This document shows, piece by piece, positions 8,258 to 17,216 of a stretch of DNA of 64,000 nt. The DNA comes from Bacteroidia bacterium (GTDB taxonomy: Bacteria > Bacteroidota > Bacteroidia > J057). The translations under genes and the position numbers were made by a program. Every line of letters begins with the position of its first letter. Position 1 is the stretch's first letter. Under the pieces are notes generated by a model. The model did not search any database, was not told the DNA's origin, and saw only the letters and a list, made by a program, of their open reading frames with translations. The stretch covers positions 1,364,001-1,428,000 of the forward strand of contig JAWKNO010000002.1 of assembly GCA_041391665.1 (NCBI GenBank), given 5' to 3'.

Positions 8258-9538
8258 TTAATTGGACTGGTTATATCCAATATTGTTTTGATTGGATTTC
8301 ATTAGTTTAAACTCTACCCGGCGATTTTTTGCCCGTCCTTCTTCCGTTGAGTTATCGGCAACTGGTGCAACGGAGCTGTATCCATCAGAAGTAATCCGGG
8401 AGAGACGAACATTTCTTTCATAAACCAGGTAATACTTTACCTTAAAAGCACGTTTGATCGACAATACGAGGTTACTATTTTGGTTTCCGGTGTTGTCTGT
8501 ATGACCCAATACCTGTAAGTCATATTCCGGATTTCTGTTCAAAATCATAGCCACTGTATCCAGTACAGCATAACTTTCAGGGGTAAGCTGATCACTCGAT
8601 GCTTCAAAATAGATATTCCCCATCGCCGCTTCAATGTATTTCCTGTCAGCGGAGGACATCTCATGAATTTTATTGGGCACCGGTTGTTCAACTGTATTTC
8701 CATCTTGAACATCTAAAATCACCGGACTGTTATCAATAGGTGATGGCGCAGAGGTTTTTTTATTGGCATCGACAATCGGTACGGAGGAATTGGTCTTTGA
8801 TGGTGTATCGTGCTTTTCTTCTTCAGGGCAACCGAGATACAATGCCAGGCCCTTTACATCCGGACAAAGATCATCGCGATCGGCCACCCCGTCGTTATCG
8901 GAGTCAACCAGCGGCGCTTCTGCTATTACAGGGGCAGGTTTTTCTGGTCTTACCGGTGTAGGACGAACCGGTTTAGACTGGCCAGGCAGGGCAAAAACAA
9001 ACCCAATGGAGTGCGAAATATGTTGGTACTTCTCTTTTCCCAGGCGTTGTTTGTACATGCTTTCAAACTGAAAGCTAAAGTTAGGCGTAACCTGAAACTT
9101 TAGTCCAATTCCAGCGGGAATGTATAAACGGACATTGTTGCTTGCCGTATTTAACCCAAATCCGGTAGTAAAATAAGGGGCGACAAATGCATCTTCTTCC
9201 AGGAAGGTTCCGTTGGATTTGATCTGAACCAGCGTATTCACATCAATCAGCGATGTGCTGATATATTGATTTTCACCTACCGGGTAGGTGGCTTCTGGTA
9301 TAAAAGCAGAATTTAAGGAAGCATTCATCCACTTGGTTACATAAGTATGCGCACCAAAGGAAATCCCTGGATCAAAACTCCTTATTTGCGTGGGATTGCC
9401 GGTAAGCGGCCCCTGATAATCGAGAAATATGGCTGACAGCCCGGCCATTAAGCGGCTTTCGCTGGTTTGTGAATAAGTAGAAGGTAAGGTCAGGAAAAAA
9501 GCAGCAAGGAGGGGAAAAGCCAATTTAACTTTGGTCAT
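8258..9538 (-). CDS. OmpA-family protein with one thrombospondin type-3 repeat (paralogue 1)
   Basis: Outer-membrane/peptidoglycan linking protein of 426 aa. A signal peptide (MTKVKLAFPLLAAFFLTLP...TYSQ) precedes about 180 residues of beta-barrel-like sequence. A calcium-binding TSP3 unit follows (DSDNDGVADRDDLCPD), then a Ser/Pro-rich linker and a C-terminal OmpA domain with the peptidoglycan-binding pattern GHTDNTGNQ, LSIKRA and AKNRRVEFKL. The frame is open 19 codons further upstream, but the signal peptide fixes the ATG at 9538. It is the last of three same-strand OmpA paralogues. Confidence 0.9.
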   Translation of the reverse strand: MTKVKLAFPLLAAFFLTLPSTYSQTSESRLMAGLSAIFLDYQGPLTGNPTQIRSFDPGISFGAHTYVTKWMNASLNSAFIPEATYPVGENQYISTSLIDVNTLVQIKSNGTFLEEDAFVAPYFTTGFGLNTASNNVRLYIPAGIGLKFQVTPNFSFQFESMYKQRLGKEKYQHISHSIGFVFALPGQSKPVRPTPVRPEKPAPVIAEAPLVDSDNDGVADRDDLCPDVKGLALYLGCPEEEKHDTPSKTNSSVPIVDANKKTSAPSPIDNSPVILDVQDGNTVEQPVPNKIHEMSSADRKYIEAAMGNIYFEASSDQLTPESYAVLDTVAMILNRNPEYDLQVLGHTDNTGNQNSNLVLSIKRAFKVKYYLVYERNVRLSRITSDGYSSVAPVADNSTEEGRAKNRRVEFKLMKSNQNNIGYNQSN

Positions 9539-9762
9539 TTGCGTAGGTTTGTTCTGTGAACAACGGGTCAATATGTAGAACCTGTTTAAAATCACAATTC
9601 AATCAATCTGTTGGTAATCCAGGGTTTAGGTGTTGTTATTATTACCGTTACAAAATTCCGGCCATCTTTTTCTAATAACTTGTGCAAAATAGCCTGATTT
9701 CCTACGCCCTGATTAATTTCCCACATGAGTGGTAATTTTTTATGGCTGAAATGATCCCTAAA

Positions 9763-11301
9763 CTAGAAAATTAGCTGAAAATCAACCCTTCTGTTTTGTT
9801 TTCTGCCTACTACATCGTCATTTGCTGCAAGGGGTTGTTGTTCGCCCAACCCTTTTGAACGGATCCTTTGCTGACTGATACCGTGCTCATATACTAAATA
9901 ATATTTCACATTGTAGGCGCGCATGATGGACAATACCAGGTTTGAATTTTCTGTGCCAACCGCATCGGCATGTCCATTTAGGATCAGCTGTGTGGCAGGA
10001 CAGCTTTCCAGCATAGCCGCTAATTGATCTAAAACAATTTTTGCATCACTTGTAAGCGCATCACTTCCGACATCAAACAAAATGGGGGATACATGTGTAT
10101 CGTCCAGATTAAAACTGCCACAAGGACTTGCAACGGATGCTGGTTGTTTGGGGGCAGGCACTGCCGCTACAGTTGGTGCTGTCGTGGGTTCCGGAAGTTT
10201 TGCAGCAGTCGCCACGACCGGAGGTGTCGCCGAATGTGCCGGCTCGCCAAATAGCACGTTCAGATGGTGCCTTTGTGAAAAAGTTCCGGATTCCTCTTCC
10301 GGATACTCCGGAGTAACAGATGCGATTTCTTCCTCTTCCTCCCATTCTTCGTCCAGTTCATTCATGGAGTCAAAATCGGTATCTTCTTCAAATCCATTGA
10401 CAAACATTCCAATGTCTTCATCCTCTTCGTCGATGGAAATATCCTCTTCCTCTATCGGCAGATCGGCATCCTCTGTTTCTTCTATTGCTGCATATGACGT
10501 CGCAACTTCTTCTATCTCATCAGATTCTTCCGGAGATTCCTCAGAGGAGGCAATTACCGTTTCAGTTTCTGTCGATACATCCTGCGGGCAGCCATGGTTT
10601 TCTACCAGTCCGGCATCATCCGGGCATTGATCATCAAAATCAATCACACCGTCCAGATCAGAATCTTTGGGCAATAAAGCAGAGACGATCATTTCCTCAC
10701 TCATTTCCTCCTCTTCAATTTTCTCGGTCGGTATATCCTTTGTATCCAGATTGTAGACAAACGCGAGTGCGTGGGCAAGATGTTGAACGTCTTTATTCAC
10801 GGAAATCTTTTTCGTGGTTTCAATTCGGGCACTCATGCGCTCGTTGAACTTAAACCGAAAACCACCTCCGAGAGGGATATAGACATCCGGATGATTAACC
10901 ATGTAACTTCCCCCAACGCCAAAAGTCAGATATGGGCCGACTCTGCTGCTTTCCCTCATAAATGCCCCATTGTTGATTTTAAATACCAATTGATAGCTCA
11001 TGTCAATCAATTGAGAATGTATAACTGTCTCGGATGTGGGATAGTTGACCTGATGGCTGAGAAGAACCTGTGTGCGAAAATCGAATCCGCCTGCAAGATA
11101 ACGGGAAACACCCAGGTTCAGCGCAGGAGAAAACGTCCCCCCCGGGAGTTTGAGTGTTCCTGGAGGAGATTGGTATTTTACCATCCCGGTACCGGCATTG
11201 ATCGCCCAGGGGTATTCAAATGTCTGCGAATAGGACGCTAAGGAAACGTACACAAGGAACAAGGTAAAGATTGAGGTCTTAATAATATGCGTGTTTCGCA
11301 T
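9763..11301 (-). CDS. OmpA-family protein with very acidic linker (paralogue 2)
   Basis: A 512-aa protein with the same architecture as its neighbours: signal peptide (ends SLASYSQ), about 175 residues of barrel-like sequence, one TSP3 unit (DSDLDGVIDFDDQCPDD), then a linker of about 150 residues dominated by Glu and Asp and ending in an Ala/Pro/Thr-rich stretch. The OmpA C-terminal domain carries LNGHADAVGTENS, LSIMRAYNV and RKQNRRVDFQL. The acidic linker is unusual and is absent from the other two copies. The ATG at 11331 is an alternative start 10 codons upstream. Confidence 0.88.
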   Translation of the reverse strand: MRNTHIIKTSIFTLFLVYVSLASYSQTFEYPWAINAGTGMVKYQSPPGTLKLPGGTFSPALNLGVSRYLAGGFDFRTQVLLSHQVNYPTSETVIHSQLIDMSYQLVFKINNGAFMRESSRVGPYLTFGVGGSYMVNHPDVYIPLGGGFRFKFNERMSARIETTKKISVNKDVQHLAHALAFVYNLDTKDIPTEKIEEEEMSEEMIVSALLPKDSDLDGVIDFDDQCPDDAGLVENHGCPQDVSTETETVIASSEESPEESDEIEEVATSYAAIEETEDADLPIEEEDISIDEEDEDIGMFVNGFEEDTDFDSMNELDEEWEEEEEIASVTPEYPEEESGTFSQRHHLNVLFGEPAHSATPPVVATAAKLPEPTTAPTVAAVPAPKQPASVASPCGSFNLDDTHVSPILFDVGSDALTSDAKIVLDQLAAMLESCPATQLILNGHADAVGTENSNLVLSIMRAYNVKYYLVYEHGISQQRIRSKGLGEQQPLAANDDVVGRKQNRRVDFQLIF

Positions 11302-11397
11302 TGACGGTATGGAATTATTACTTCGTAGCATTATTCCCAGTGCAAATGATATTCCAAATCATACAAAAAGTGTGTCACAATTGATCAAAATCCTACG

Positions 11398-12762
11398 TCA
11401 TCGCACGAACAATTCAAACTCCACCCTGCGATTGGTAGCTTTGCCTTCTTCTGTGATGTTGTCATCAATCGGTTTCGCTTCTCCATAGCCAATATATACC
11501 AGCCGTGCAGGCGATACCCCTTTACTGACCAGATAATCTACGCAAGCTTTGGCTCTTTTTTCAGACAGTTCGAGGTTATATCCATCATTCCCTTCCGAAT
11601 CGGTGTGGCCAGAGGCGCGCAGGCTGTAGGCCGGGTAGTCTCCCATAATATTGACCAGCGTATCGAGTACGGCATAGGATGACTGACGAAGAATAGAGCT
11701 ATTATGCTCAAACTGGACTGCTTTTGTAGCAAACTCCAATTTTTCCACGACTTCCTCTTCTATTTCAGGGCAGCCTTTCAACTCTCTCGTTCCTGCCTGA
11801 TCCGGACAGGCATCTTCAGCGTCTGTGATGCCGTCTCCATCTCTGTCGGGGCAACCATTCAGGGCAGCTATTCCTGCTATGTCAGGACATACATCGTTTT
11901 GATCGGCAATCCCGTCTCCATCTCTGTCCGGACAGCCGTTCAACGAAGCAGGCCCCGGATCATCCGGGCATTCGTCCATTTCATTGGTTACCCCATCCTT
12001 GTCTCTGTCAGTGTCGGGGCAGCCTTCAAATTCAATCAGACCAAATGTATCGGGACATTTGTCAAGCTGATCGGCAATCCCGTCTCCGTCGCGATCCGGA
12101 CAACCATTCAGACTGGCAATCCCGGCAACATCCGGACACTCATCCAGCGGGTCTTTGATGCCGTCTCCGTCAGTATCCGGATCTTCGACGACTGGTGGGG
12201 GGAGTTTTTCTCCAAAATGGAAGATCACACCGGCATTGATTGAAAAATAATCCTGAAAATCAGTTACATTGAGCTTATACATTGCATTCACATCCAATGA
12301 AACGGGAATTCCTGTATTGATCCGGAAACCCAGCCCCAGCGGTACAGAAAAATTGATATCCGGATTTTCATACCCGAGGGTATTGATACTTCCACCTGCC
12401 AGCAAATAAGGCGCAATCCCCGCAGATTCTTTCAAAATGTATCCGTTATTCAGCTTATACCGAAAGGTCAGATCTGCATCACCCAGATCTTTTAACATCG
12501 GGTTATCCCTTCCAAATGAAAACGGAACAATGGCTGTCTGAAAACTCAAGTCAAAAGAAGGGTTCAGATAGCGGTTGAGGCCGACATGAAAAGCGGGTTT
12601 GAAATCGACTGCACTAATGTCCTGTGTAGGAATACCCGTAAAATCTCTTTGGGTATAACCCAGACTCAGTCCCCATTTTTGCTGAGCGTTTTGTCCATAC
12701 AAAGGTGATAAGATCAGCAGAAGGAGAAATCCGAAAAAACCAGCGCGTAGGGAGCCTTTCAT
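11398..12762 (-). CDS. OmpA-family protein with five thrombospondin type-3 repeats (paralogue 3)
   Basis: A 454-aa protein with a signal peptide (ends SPLYGQ), about 175 residues of barrel-like sequence, then five consecutive TSP3 calcium-binding units of the D.DGDG(I/V).D..D.CPD type, including one with an insertion (PDTDRDKDGV). The OmpA domain has SGHTDSEGNDGYN, LSEKRAKACVDYL and TNRRVEFEL. It heads the three-gene run and is the most canonical member. It probably links the outer membrane to peptidoglycan. Confidence 0.92.
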   Translation of the reverse strand: MKGSLRAGFFGFLLLLILSPLYGQNAQQKWGLSLGYTQRDFTGIPTQDISAVDFKPAFHVGLNRYLNPSFDLSFQTAIVPFSFGRDNPMLKDLGDADLTFRYKLNNGYILKESAGIAPYLLAGGSINTLGYENPDINFSVPLGLGFRINTGIPVSLDVNAMYKLNVTDFQDYFSINAGVIFHFGEKLPPPVVEDPDTDGDGIKDPLDECPDVAGIASLNGCPDRDGDGIADQLDKCPDTFGLIEFEGCPDTDRDKDGVTNEMDECPDDPGPASLNGCPDRDGDGIADQNDVCPDIAGIAALNGCPDRDGDGITDAEDACPDQAGTRELKGCPEIEEEVVEKLEFATKAVQFEHNSSILRQSSYAVLDTLVNIMGDYPAYSLRASGHTDSEGNDGYNLELSEKRAKACVDYLVSKGVSPARLVYIGYGEAKPIDDNITEEGKATNRRVEFELFVR

Positions 12763-12878
12763 AAAAATGTTTTAGTGTGTTTGTTTGTTACTTGGGACGC
12801 AAAAAGATCCGAAAGTCTCTGTAAAAACGCAAAAAGAGTAATTTTATTCCCCGGAAAGTATTCTTTTCCGGATTAACC

Positions 12879-13316
12879 CTATTTGCGGAGGTATTTGTAC
12901 TGTATCTGCTCTCCACTGATATTTTCAGTAAGGATTAGCTGACTCTCATCCAGGGTTTTAATTCTTAAGGGAGAATCCCACAATTCTGACCGGATAAAAG
13001 TACCATCTTCCGAAAACCCGAAAGTTTCTGCGGGAACCTGATCTGATTCTGCGATAAGGTCGCCGTTTGCCAAAAACTCAATGGTACTTTCCCCAAAATC
13101 AGTGATTGGGCCATTATCGGTTTTCATCTCTGTCAGTTGCCATTTCCCCAGCAATCCCGGGGTTGTTACCGGACTTTCCATGATGAGGGAATCTTCCGCA
13201 GAAATAGGGAGCAGTGAATCCGCAGTGGATTGATCGTCAGATTTTTCTTTTTCATTTCCACATGAAAAAAACAAGCCAAGGACAAAGAGGGCAATAAATA
13301 ATAAGCGAATCTGCAT
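12879..13316 (-). CDS. Small lipocalin-like lipoprotein
   Basis: A 145-aa protein with a lipoprotein signal (LFIALFVLGLFFSC). After an acidic low-complexity spacer, residues 50-145 look like the small beta-barrel lipoproteins common in Bacteroidota: LLGKWQLTEMKT, an ANGDLIAES strand and a final QIQYKYLRK. No enzymatic motif is visible. Family assignment is by pattern only. Confidence 0.65.
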   Translation of the reverse strand: MQIRLLFIALFVLGLFFSCGNEKEKSDDQSTADSLLPISAEDSLIMESPVTTPGLLGKWQLTEMKTDNGPITDFGESTIEFLANGDLIAESDQVPAETFGFSEDGTFIRSELWDSPLRIKTLDESQLILTENISGEQIQYKYLRK

Positions 13317-13405
13317 AATTTACAATAACCAATAGTTTTCTTGCAGGTGAAAGATACCTTTTTTGCCTGACACTTCAAATATAGCAATCAGAACAATGGA
13401 AGGTA

Positions 13406-14170
13406 TCAGGAAAGGAGGAAGTTGCGAACAGCCGAAATAAATGCTTCCGGTTGGTCTGCATGGAGCCAGTGGCCGGCTTCGGAGATTTTTTGAAACGATA
13501 CAGAGGGGAAATAAGACCGAATCAGTGGGATATCTTCAGGCAGTACGTAAGAAGATTTGCTTCCGGAAATAAAGAGGGTAGGGTGGGTGAATGGCGTAGG
13601 GAGACTTATCGGAGCCAGAATCTTGTCGTAATCGCGGGAAATAACATCAAGGTTAAATTTCCATTCAAACTGCAGCTCTGCCGACCGGCCCAGACTTTTG
13701 AGTAAAAATTGTCTGACAAAATCTTCGGGAATGCCTTTGCGCAAGGTTTGGTCTGCCTCCTGCCGGGTAGAAATTGTCTTTAGGTCCAGAGAATACAATG
13801 CGCTAATAATTTCGTCGTGATGTCGTGGATACGCCTTGGGAGCCATATCCGCGACAATCAATCGGTCGATACGCTCCGGATATTCGGAGGCAAATTGCAT
13901 GACTGTTTTTCCCCCCATAGAGTGGCCCAGCAGATGTGCCTGAAATATGCCATGGCTATCCATAAAGTCCGCTAAATCTTCAGCCATGGAAGGATAGTCC
14001 CAAATTTCAGCATGCGGGGATTTGCCGTGATTGCGCTGATCGGGCAGGAATACAGTAAAATCAGATGAAAGGGTACGCGCATGGGTGACCCAATTATCCA
14101 AAGAACCAAATAGTCCATGAAGGATAATCAGGGCTGGCCCCTGCCCGAATGTTTTAGCATTCAGTTCCAT
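13406..14170 (-). CDS. Alpha/beta-hydrolase, YbfF-like esterase
   Basis: A 254-aa cytoplasmic hydrolase with the oxyanion HG motif (LIILHGLFGS), the nucleophile elbow GHSMGG (Ser near residue 98), the DQRNHGKS loop typical of YbfF/ABHD11-type esterases, an acid near FISGSKSS, and a terminal GHWLHADQPEAF carrying the catalytic His. Length and motifs agree with acyl-CoA/carboxyl esterases. The substrate is unknown. Confidence 0.85.
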   Translation of the reverse strand: MELNAKTFGQGPALIILHGLFGSLDNWVTHARTLSSDFTVFLPDQRNHGKSPHAEIWDYPSMAEDLADFMDSHGIFQAHLLGHSMGGKTVMQFASEYPERIDRLIVADMAPKAYPRHHDEIISALYSLDLKTISTRQEADQTLRKGIPEDFVRQFLLKSLGRSAELQFEWKFNLDVISRDYDKILAPISLPTPFTHPTLFISGSKSSYVLPEDIPLIRSYFPSVSFQKISEAGHWLHADQPEAFISAVRNFLLS

Positions 14171-14191
14171 ATTCCGGCGTACGGAAGAAAA

Positions 14192-14698
14192 TTAGTGATG
14201 AACACCACCATGGCCATGAACATGCCCGTGGTCAATTTCGTCCTTTGTAGCTTGTCTGATCTGCACAATTTCTCCTTTGAAGAAAAGATCACGACCGGCA
14301 AGTGGGTGATTAAAGTCCATTTCCACGCTGTCATCAGCTAAATTGGTGATACGGCCGCGGAGCGTGTTTCCATCCTGGTCGCGCATAGGAACAATATTTC
14401 CGAGCACAAGCATATCTTCAGCCAAAACACCATCAACCATAAACGCAGCTTTGGGAAGTTGAATGATGGCTTCCTCATTCATTTCACCATAGGCATCTAC
14501 GCTTTTCAGGCTAAAATTAAAGGCGTCGCCTGTACCAAGTCCATGAAGATTATCTTCAAATGCAGGGAGCATATTGCCTGCACCAAAAAGAAATACGAGG
14601 GGCTCTTCCAGGTTTACTTCCTCAACAAACTCTCCGTCAGCAGCATCCAGGCGAAGCTGGTAGGTGATGGACACAACTTTCTGTGGTGAAATAGTCAT
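14192..14698 (-). CDS. slyD: SlyD-like FKBP-type peptidyl-prolyl isomerase
   Basis: A 168-aa protein with the SlyD layout: an FKBP half (VSITYQLRLDAADGEFVE, then PLVFLFGAGNMLPAFEDNLHG), an IF insertion (residues about 75-130), the closing FKBP strand FNHPLAGRDLFF, and a His-rich tail (DHGHVHGHGGVHH) that in SlyD binds nickel or zinc. The role is folding/metallochaperone. The ATG at 14698 is used; the longer frame starts at TTG. A perfect -7 element lies just upstream. Confidence 0.9.
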   Translation of the reverse strand: MTISPQKVVSITYQLRLDAADGEFVEEVNLEEPLVFLFGAGNMLPAFEDNLHGLGTGDAFNFSLKSVDAYGEMNEEAIIQLPKAAFMVDGVLAEDMLVLGNIVPMRDQDGNTLRGRITNLADDSVEMDFNHPLAGRDLFFKGEIVQIRQATKDEIDHGHVHGHGGVHH

Positions 14699-14715
14699 AA
14701 TATTCAATTAAGCTG

Positions 14716-14723
14716 CAAAGGTA
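14716..14723 (-). promoter_or_regulatory. -7 element for the slyD-like gene
   Basis: Minus-strand TACCTTTG matches TAnnTTTG, 18 bp upstream of the ATG. No clear -33 TTG at 19-20 nt is present. Confidence 0.5.
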
Positions 14724-14816
14724 GGAAAAATTACGTGCAGAAAATAATCCTTATGATTTTTATCATGGCTTAGTTTTTGATTATTTCCTTATAAATGTTT
14801 GGTATCTACAACCTTT

Positions 14817-15164
14817 ATGAAGAAGAGAAACATCGATGTGTCGGAACTTGCTTTAAACCTTAACTATTTGACCAGCACCTACTATGACACCGGGGAAGAC
14901 CAATCTAAAGATGTTCAGTCGGGACGGGAAGCGGAAACACAATTAAAAAACATCATGTTGGAAATGGCGGCTATTCCGGATTCTGAATTTTCCTGGAATC
15001 ACACCCTTCGCACGGAACTGGGACTGGATTCGCTGGATATGGTAGAGTTGGTGATGATCTGCGAAAAAGACTTTGGCATCAGTATTTCAGACAAGGAATG
15101 GCAATTGTTGTCTACTGCGGGAAATCTGAGAGACCTTGTTATTTCCCGTTTACCTAGTATTTGA
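14817..15164 (+). CDS. Acyl carrier protein-like protein
   Basis: A 115-aa protein. Residues from about 43 to the C-terminus match the ACP four-helix fold, with the phosphopantetheine attachment serine in ELGLDSLDMVELVM and helix III at ISISDKEWQLLSTAGNLRDL. The N-terminal 40 residues are an unusual extension compared with about 78-aa FAS ACPs. It stands alone, with no ketosynthase or adenylation gene nearby, so its partner enzymes are unknown. The ATG at 14817 is chosen over a TTG six codons upstream. Its end overlaps the convergent ydcF-like gene by 11 bp. Confidence 0.85.
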   Translation: MKKRNIDVSELALNLNYLTSTYYDTGEDQSKDVQSGREAETQLKNIMLEMAAIPDSEFSWNHTLRTELGLDSLDMVELVMICEKDFGISISDKEWQLLSTAGNLRDLVISRLPSI

Positions 15165-15783
15165 GCCAATAGTACACCATTTTGACGTATTCGTTATTCA
15201 CAAAAATCATTGCAGGTTCAGCATTCCACCAGGTTTCCACTTCATAATCTTCTGGTTCTGCTCCCGCAAGTAATACGTCGACGCCCACCTCTCTGAACTT
15301 TTTCCTGAAAACACTTCTTGTCCGCCGGGTATGGAATTTTGAGGTCACGACAATGATCCGTTTAAATCCTTCCCGGTGGACATATCCCAATAACTCTTCT
15401 GATTCCTCATAGGTACTGGTTCCTCTTCCGATTGTACGAATGGCGGCACTGTCTACGCCTTCCCGCCTGAGGGCGATTTCCGTAAGGGCTGCATCACTGA
15501 TTTCTATGCCATATGCAGAAAGCGCCTGATTGACAACGCCTCCGGTAGCAATCACCAGGGGGGCCATCTTTTGACGATATAACTCTCCCGCTTTTTTTGC
15601 CCGCTCAGAAGAGTTGCCCGAAAGTACAATGATCGCATCAGATGGCATGAGGGTGTCTTCATAAATCAGAAATCCACCTATGCTGCGAAGGACTGGCACC
15701 CGAATCAGATAAAGAACAATAATCAGTGCTGTGATTCCGGCAAGGATAAAAAAAAGTTTTTTCAGGAACTTCCTCATGTTCAT
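15154..15783 (-). CDS. YdcF/SanA family (DUF218) membrane protein
   Basis: A 209-aa protein with one N-terminal membrane helix (residues 9-28) and a DUF218 domain: DAIIVLSGNSSERAKKAGELY, VIATGGV, a TSTYEESEEL motif and IIVVTSKFHTRRT. Members of this family influence envelope integrity and are predicted to act on envelope glycans or lipid carriers. The start overlaps the preceding dipeptidase stop by one base (TAATG), indicating translational coupling. Confidence 0.87.
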   Translation of the reverse strand: MNMRKFLKKLFFILAGITALIIVLYLIRVPVLRSIGGFLIYEDTLMPSDAIIVLSGNSSERAKKAGELYRQKMAPLVIATGGVVNQALSAYGIEISDAALTEIALRREGVDSAAIRTIGRGTSTYEESEELLGYVHREGFKRIIVVTSKFHTRRTRSVFRKKFREVGVDVLLAGAEPEDYEVETWWNAEPAMIFVNNEYVKMVYYWLKY

Positions 15784-17162
15784 TATACGTTAGGGGAAAT
15801 CTTGGCAAAATGCTGATGGAACCGGGGAATGGTTTCAATTCCTTTCAGGTAGTTGAATACCCCATAGTGCTCATTGGGACTATGAATCGCATCTGAGTTT
15901 AAGCCAAATCCCATCAAAACGGTATCAAGCCCCAGCACTTCCTGAAAAAGCGCAACGATCGGTATAGATCCTCCTTCACGTGTCGGAATAGGATCTTTCC
16001 CGAATGTATCTTTCATAGCTGATGCCGCTGCCTGATAGCCAGGGGTTTGGGTGGACAACATCGCCGCCTGTCCGCCGTGCAATGCGGTTACGCTGACTTT
16101 TACCGAGGCGGGAGCAATCGACTGAAAGTGACTGGCAAATAAGTCGCTGATTTCCTGTGGGGATTGGTTTGGTACGAGCCGCATGGATATTTTGGCACTG
16201 GCTTTGGCCGGAAGTACCGTTTTTGCGCCTTCACCTGTATAACCGCCCCAGATTCCGTTTACATCCAATGTCGGGCGAATCGAGCGCTGCTCAATGATCG
16301 AATACCCTTTTTCTCCGCGTGTATCGGCAACATCCAGCTCGGCCAGGTATTTTTCTCTGTTAAAAGGTTGCTTAGCCATGGCATTGCGCTCTTCCTCCGA
16401 CAAGGAAACCACTTTGTCGTAAAAGCCCGGAATGGTAATTTTTCCTGTCGCAGGGTCTTTCAGGGAAGCGATCATCTCGCAAAGTACGTTCAACGGATTA
16501 TCAATGGCGCCTCCGTAGATACCTGAATGCAGATCGCGGTTGGGGCCTGTGACGGTTACTTCCATATAAGCGAGACCGCGAAGCCCTACCGTAATGGATG
16601 GCGTATCATTGGCAATCATCGATGTATCTGATACGAGGATAATATCTGCTTTCAGCCGGTCCTTGTTTTCTTTCACAAATCCTTCGAGATGTACGCTCCC
16701 GACTTCTTCTTCTCCCTCTACGATAAACTTTACGTTACAGGGGAGCGGCCCCATCGCATGCAAAATTTCCATGGCTTTCACATGCATATACACCTGACCT
16801 TTGTCATCACATGATCCGCGGGCATAAATTTTCCCGTCTTTGATCACGGGCTCAAAAGGAGGACTTGTCCAAAGTTCCAATGGATCGGGCGGCTGCACAT
16901 CGTAATGGCCATAAATCAGTACGGTAGGTAAATCCTTAGAAACAATTTTTTCTGCATAGACGACAGGATTTCCCGCAGTAGGGATTACCTCTACCACGTC
17001 CATGCTGACCTGCCGGAATTTTTCGGCGAGCCAGTTTGCCGCGGTTTCCACATCTTTTTTATAAGCCTTGTCTGCACTGATACTCGGTATTTTCAAAAAT
17101 TCCATCAACTCACCAAGAAACCTGTCTTTATGTAGTTCAATATAATTCTGTATTTCTTCCAT
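15783..17162 (-). CDS. M20-family dipeptidase
   Basis: Zinc-dependent peptidase of 459 aa. The metal and catalytic motifs of the family are present: IYGHYDVQPPDP (His ligand and catalytic Asp), RGSCDDKGQVY (bridging Asp), EGEEEVGS (catalytic Glu plus ligand Glu), LVSDTSM and, near the end, NSDAIHSPNEHYG (His ligand). The dimerisation domain lies between about residues 195 and 355 (RDLHSGIYGG). The role is probably hydrolysis of dipeptides in the cytoplasm. It is the first gene of an operon with the YdcF-like protein. Confidence 0.93.
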   Translation of the reverse strand: MEEIQNYIELHKDRFLGELMEFLKIPSISADKAYKKDVETAANWLAEKFRQVSMDVVEVIPTAGNPVVYAEKIVSKDLPTVLIYGHYDVQPPDPLELWTSPPFEPVIKDGKIYARGSCDDKGQVYMHVKAMEILHAMGPLPCNVKFIVEGEEEVGSVHLEGFVKENKDRLKADIILVSDTSMIANDTPSITVGLRGLAYMEVTVTGPNRDLHSGIYGGAIDNPLNVLCEMIASLKDPATGKITIPGFYDKVVSLSEEERNAMAKQPFNREKYLAELDVADTRGEKGYSIIEQRSIRPTLDVNGIWGGYTGEGAKTVLPAKASAKISMRLVPNQSPQEISDLFASHFQSIAPASVKVSVTALHGGQAAMLSTQTPGYQAAASAMKDTFGKDPIPTREGGSIPIVALFQEVLGLDTVLMGFGLNSDAIHSPNEHYGVFNYLKGIETIPRFHQHFAKISPNV

Positions 17163-17192
17163 TGGTTTGTAAAATAGTGTTCAGGGGAAAGC

Positions 17193-17200
17193 CAAATTTA
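17193..17200 (-). promoter_or_regulatory. -7 element for the dipeptidase operon
   Basis: Minus-strand TAAATTTG matches TAnnTTTG and lies 31 bp before the ATG; the -33 region is weak. Confidence 0.45.
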
Positions 17201-17216
17201 GTAGAAAATGCGGCAA

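Noticed and set aside
10082..10630. 182-codon plus-strand frame rich in serine
   Set aside because: It is the antisense of the Glu/Asp-rich linker of an OmpA gene; GAA/GAG-rich DNA gives Ser-rich antisense frames.
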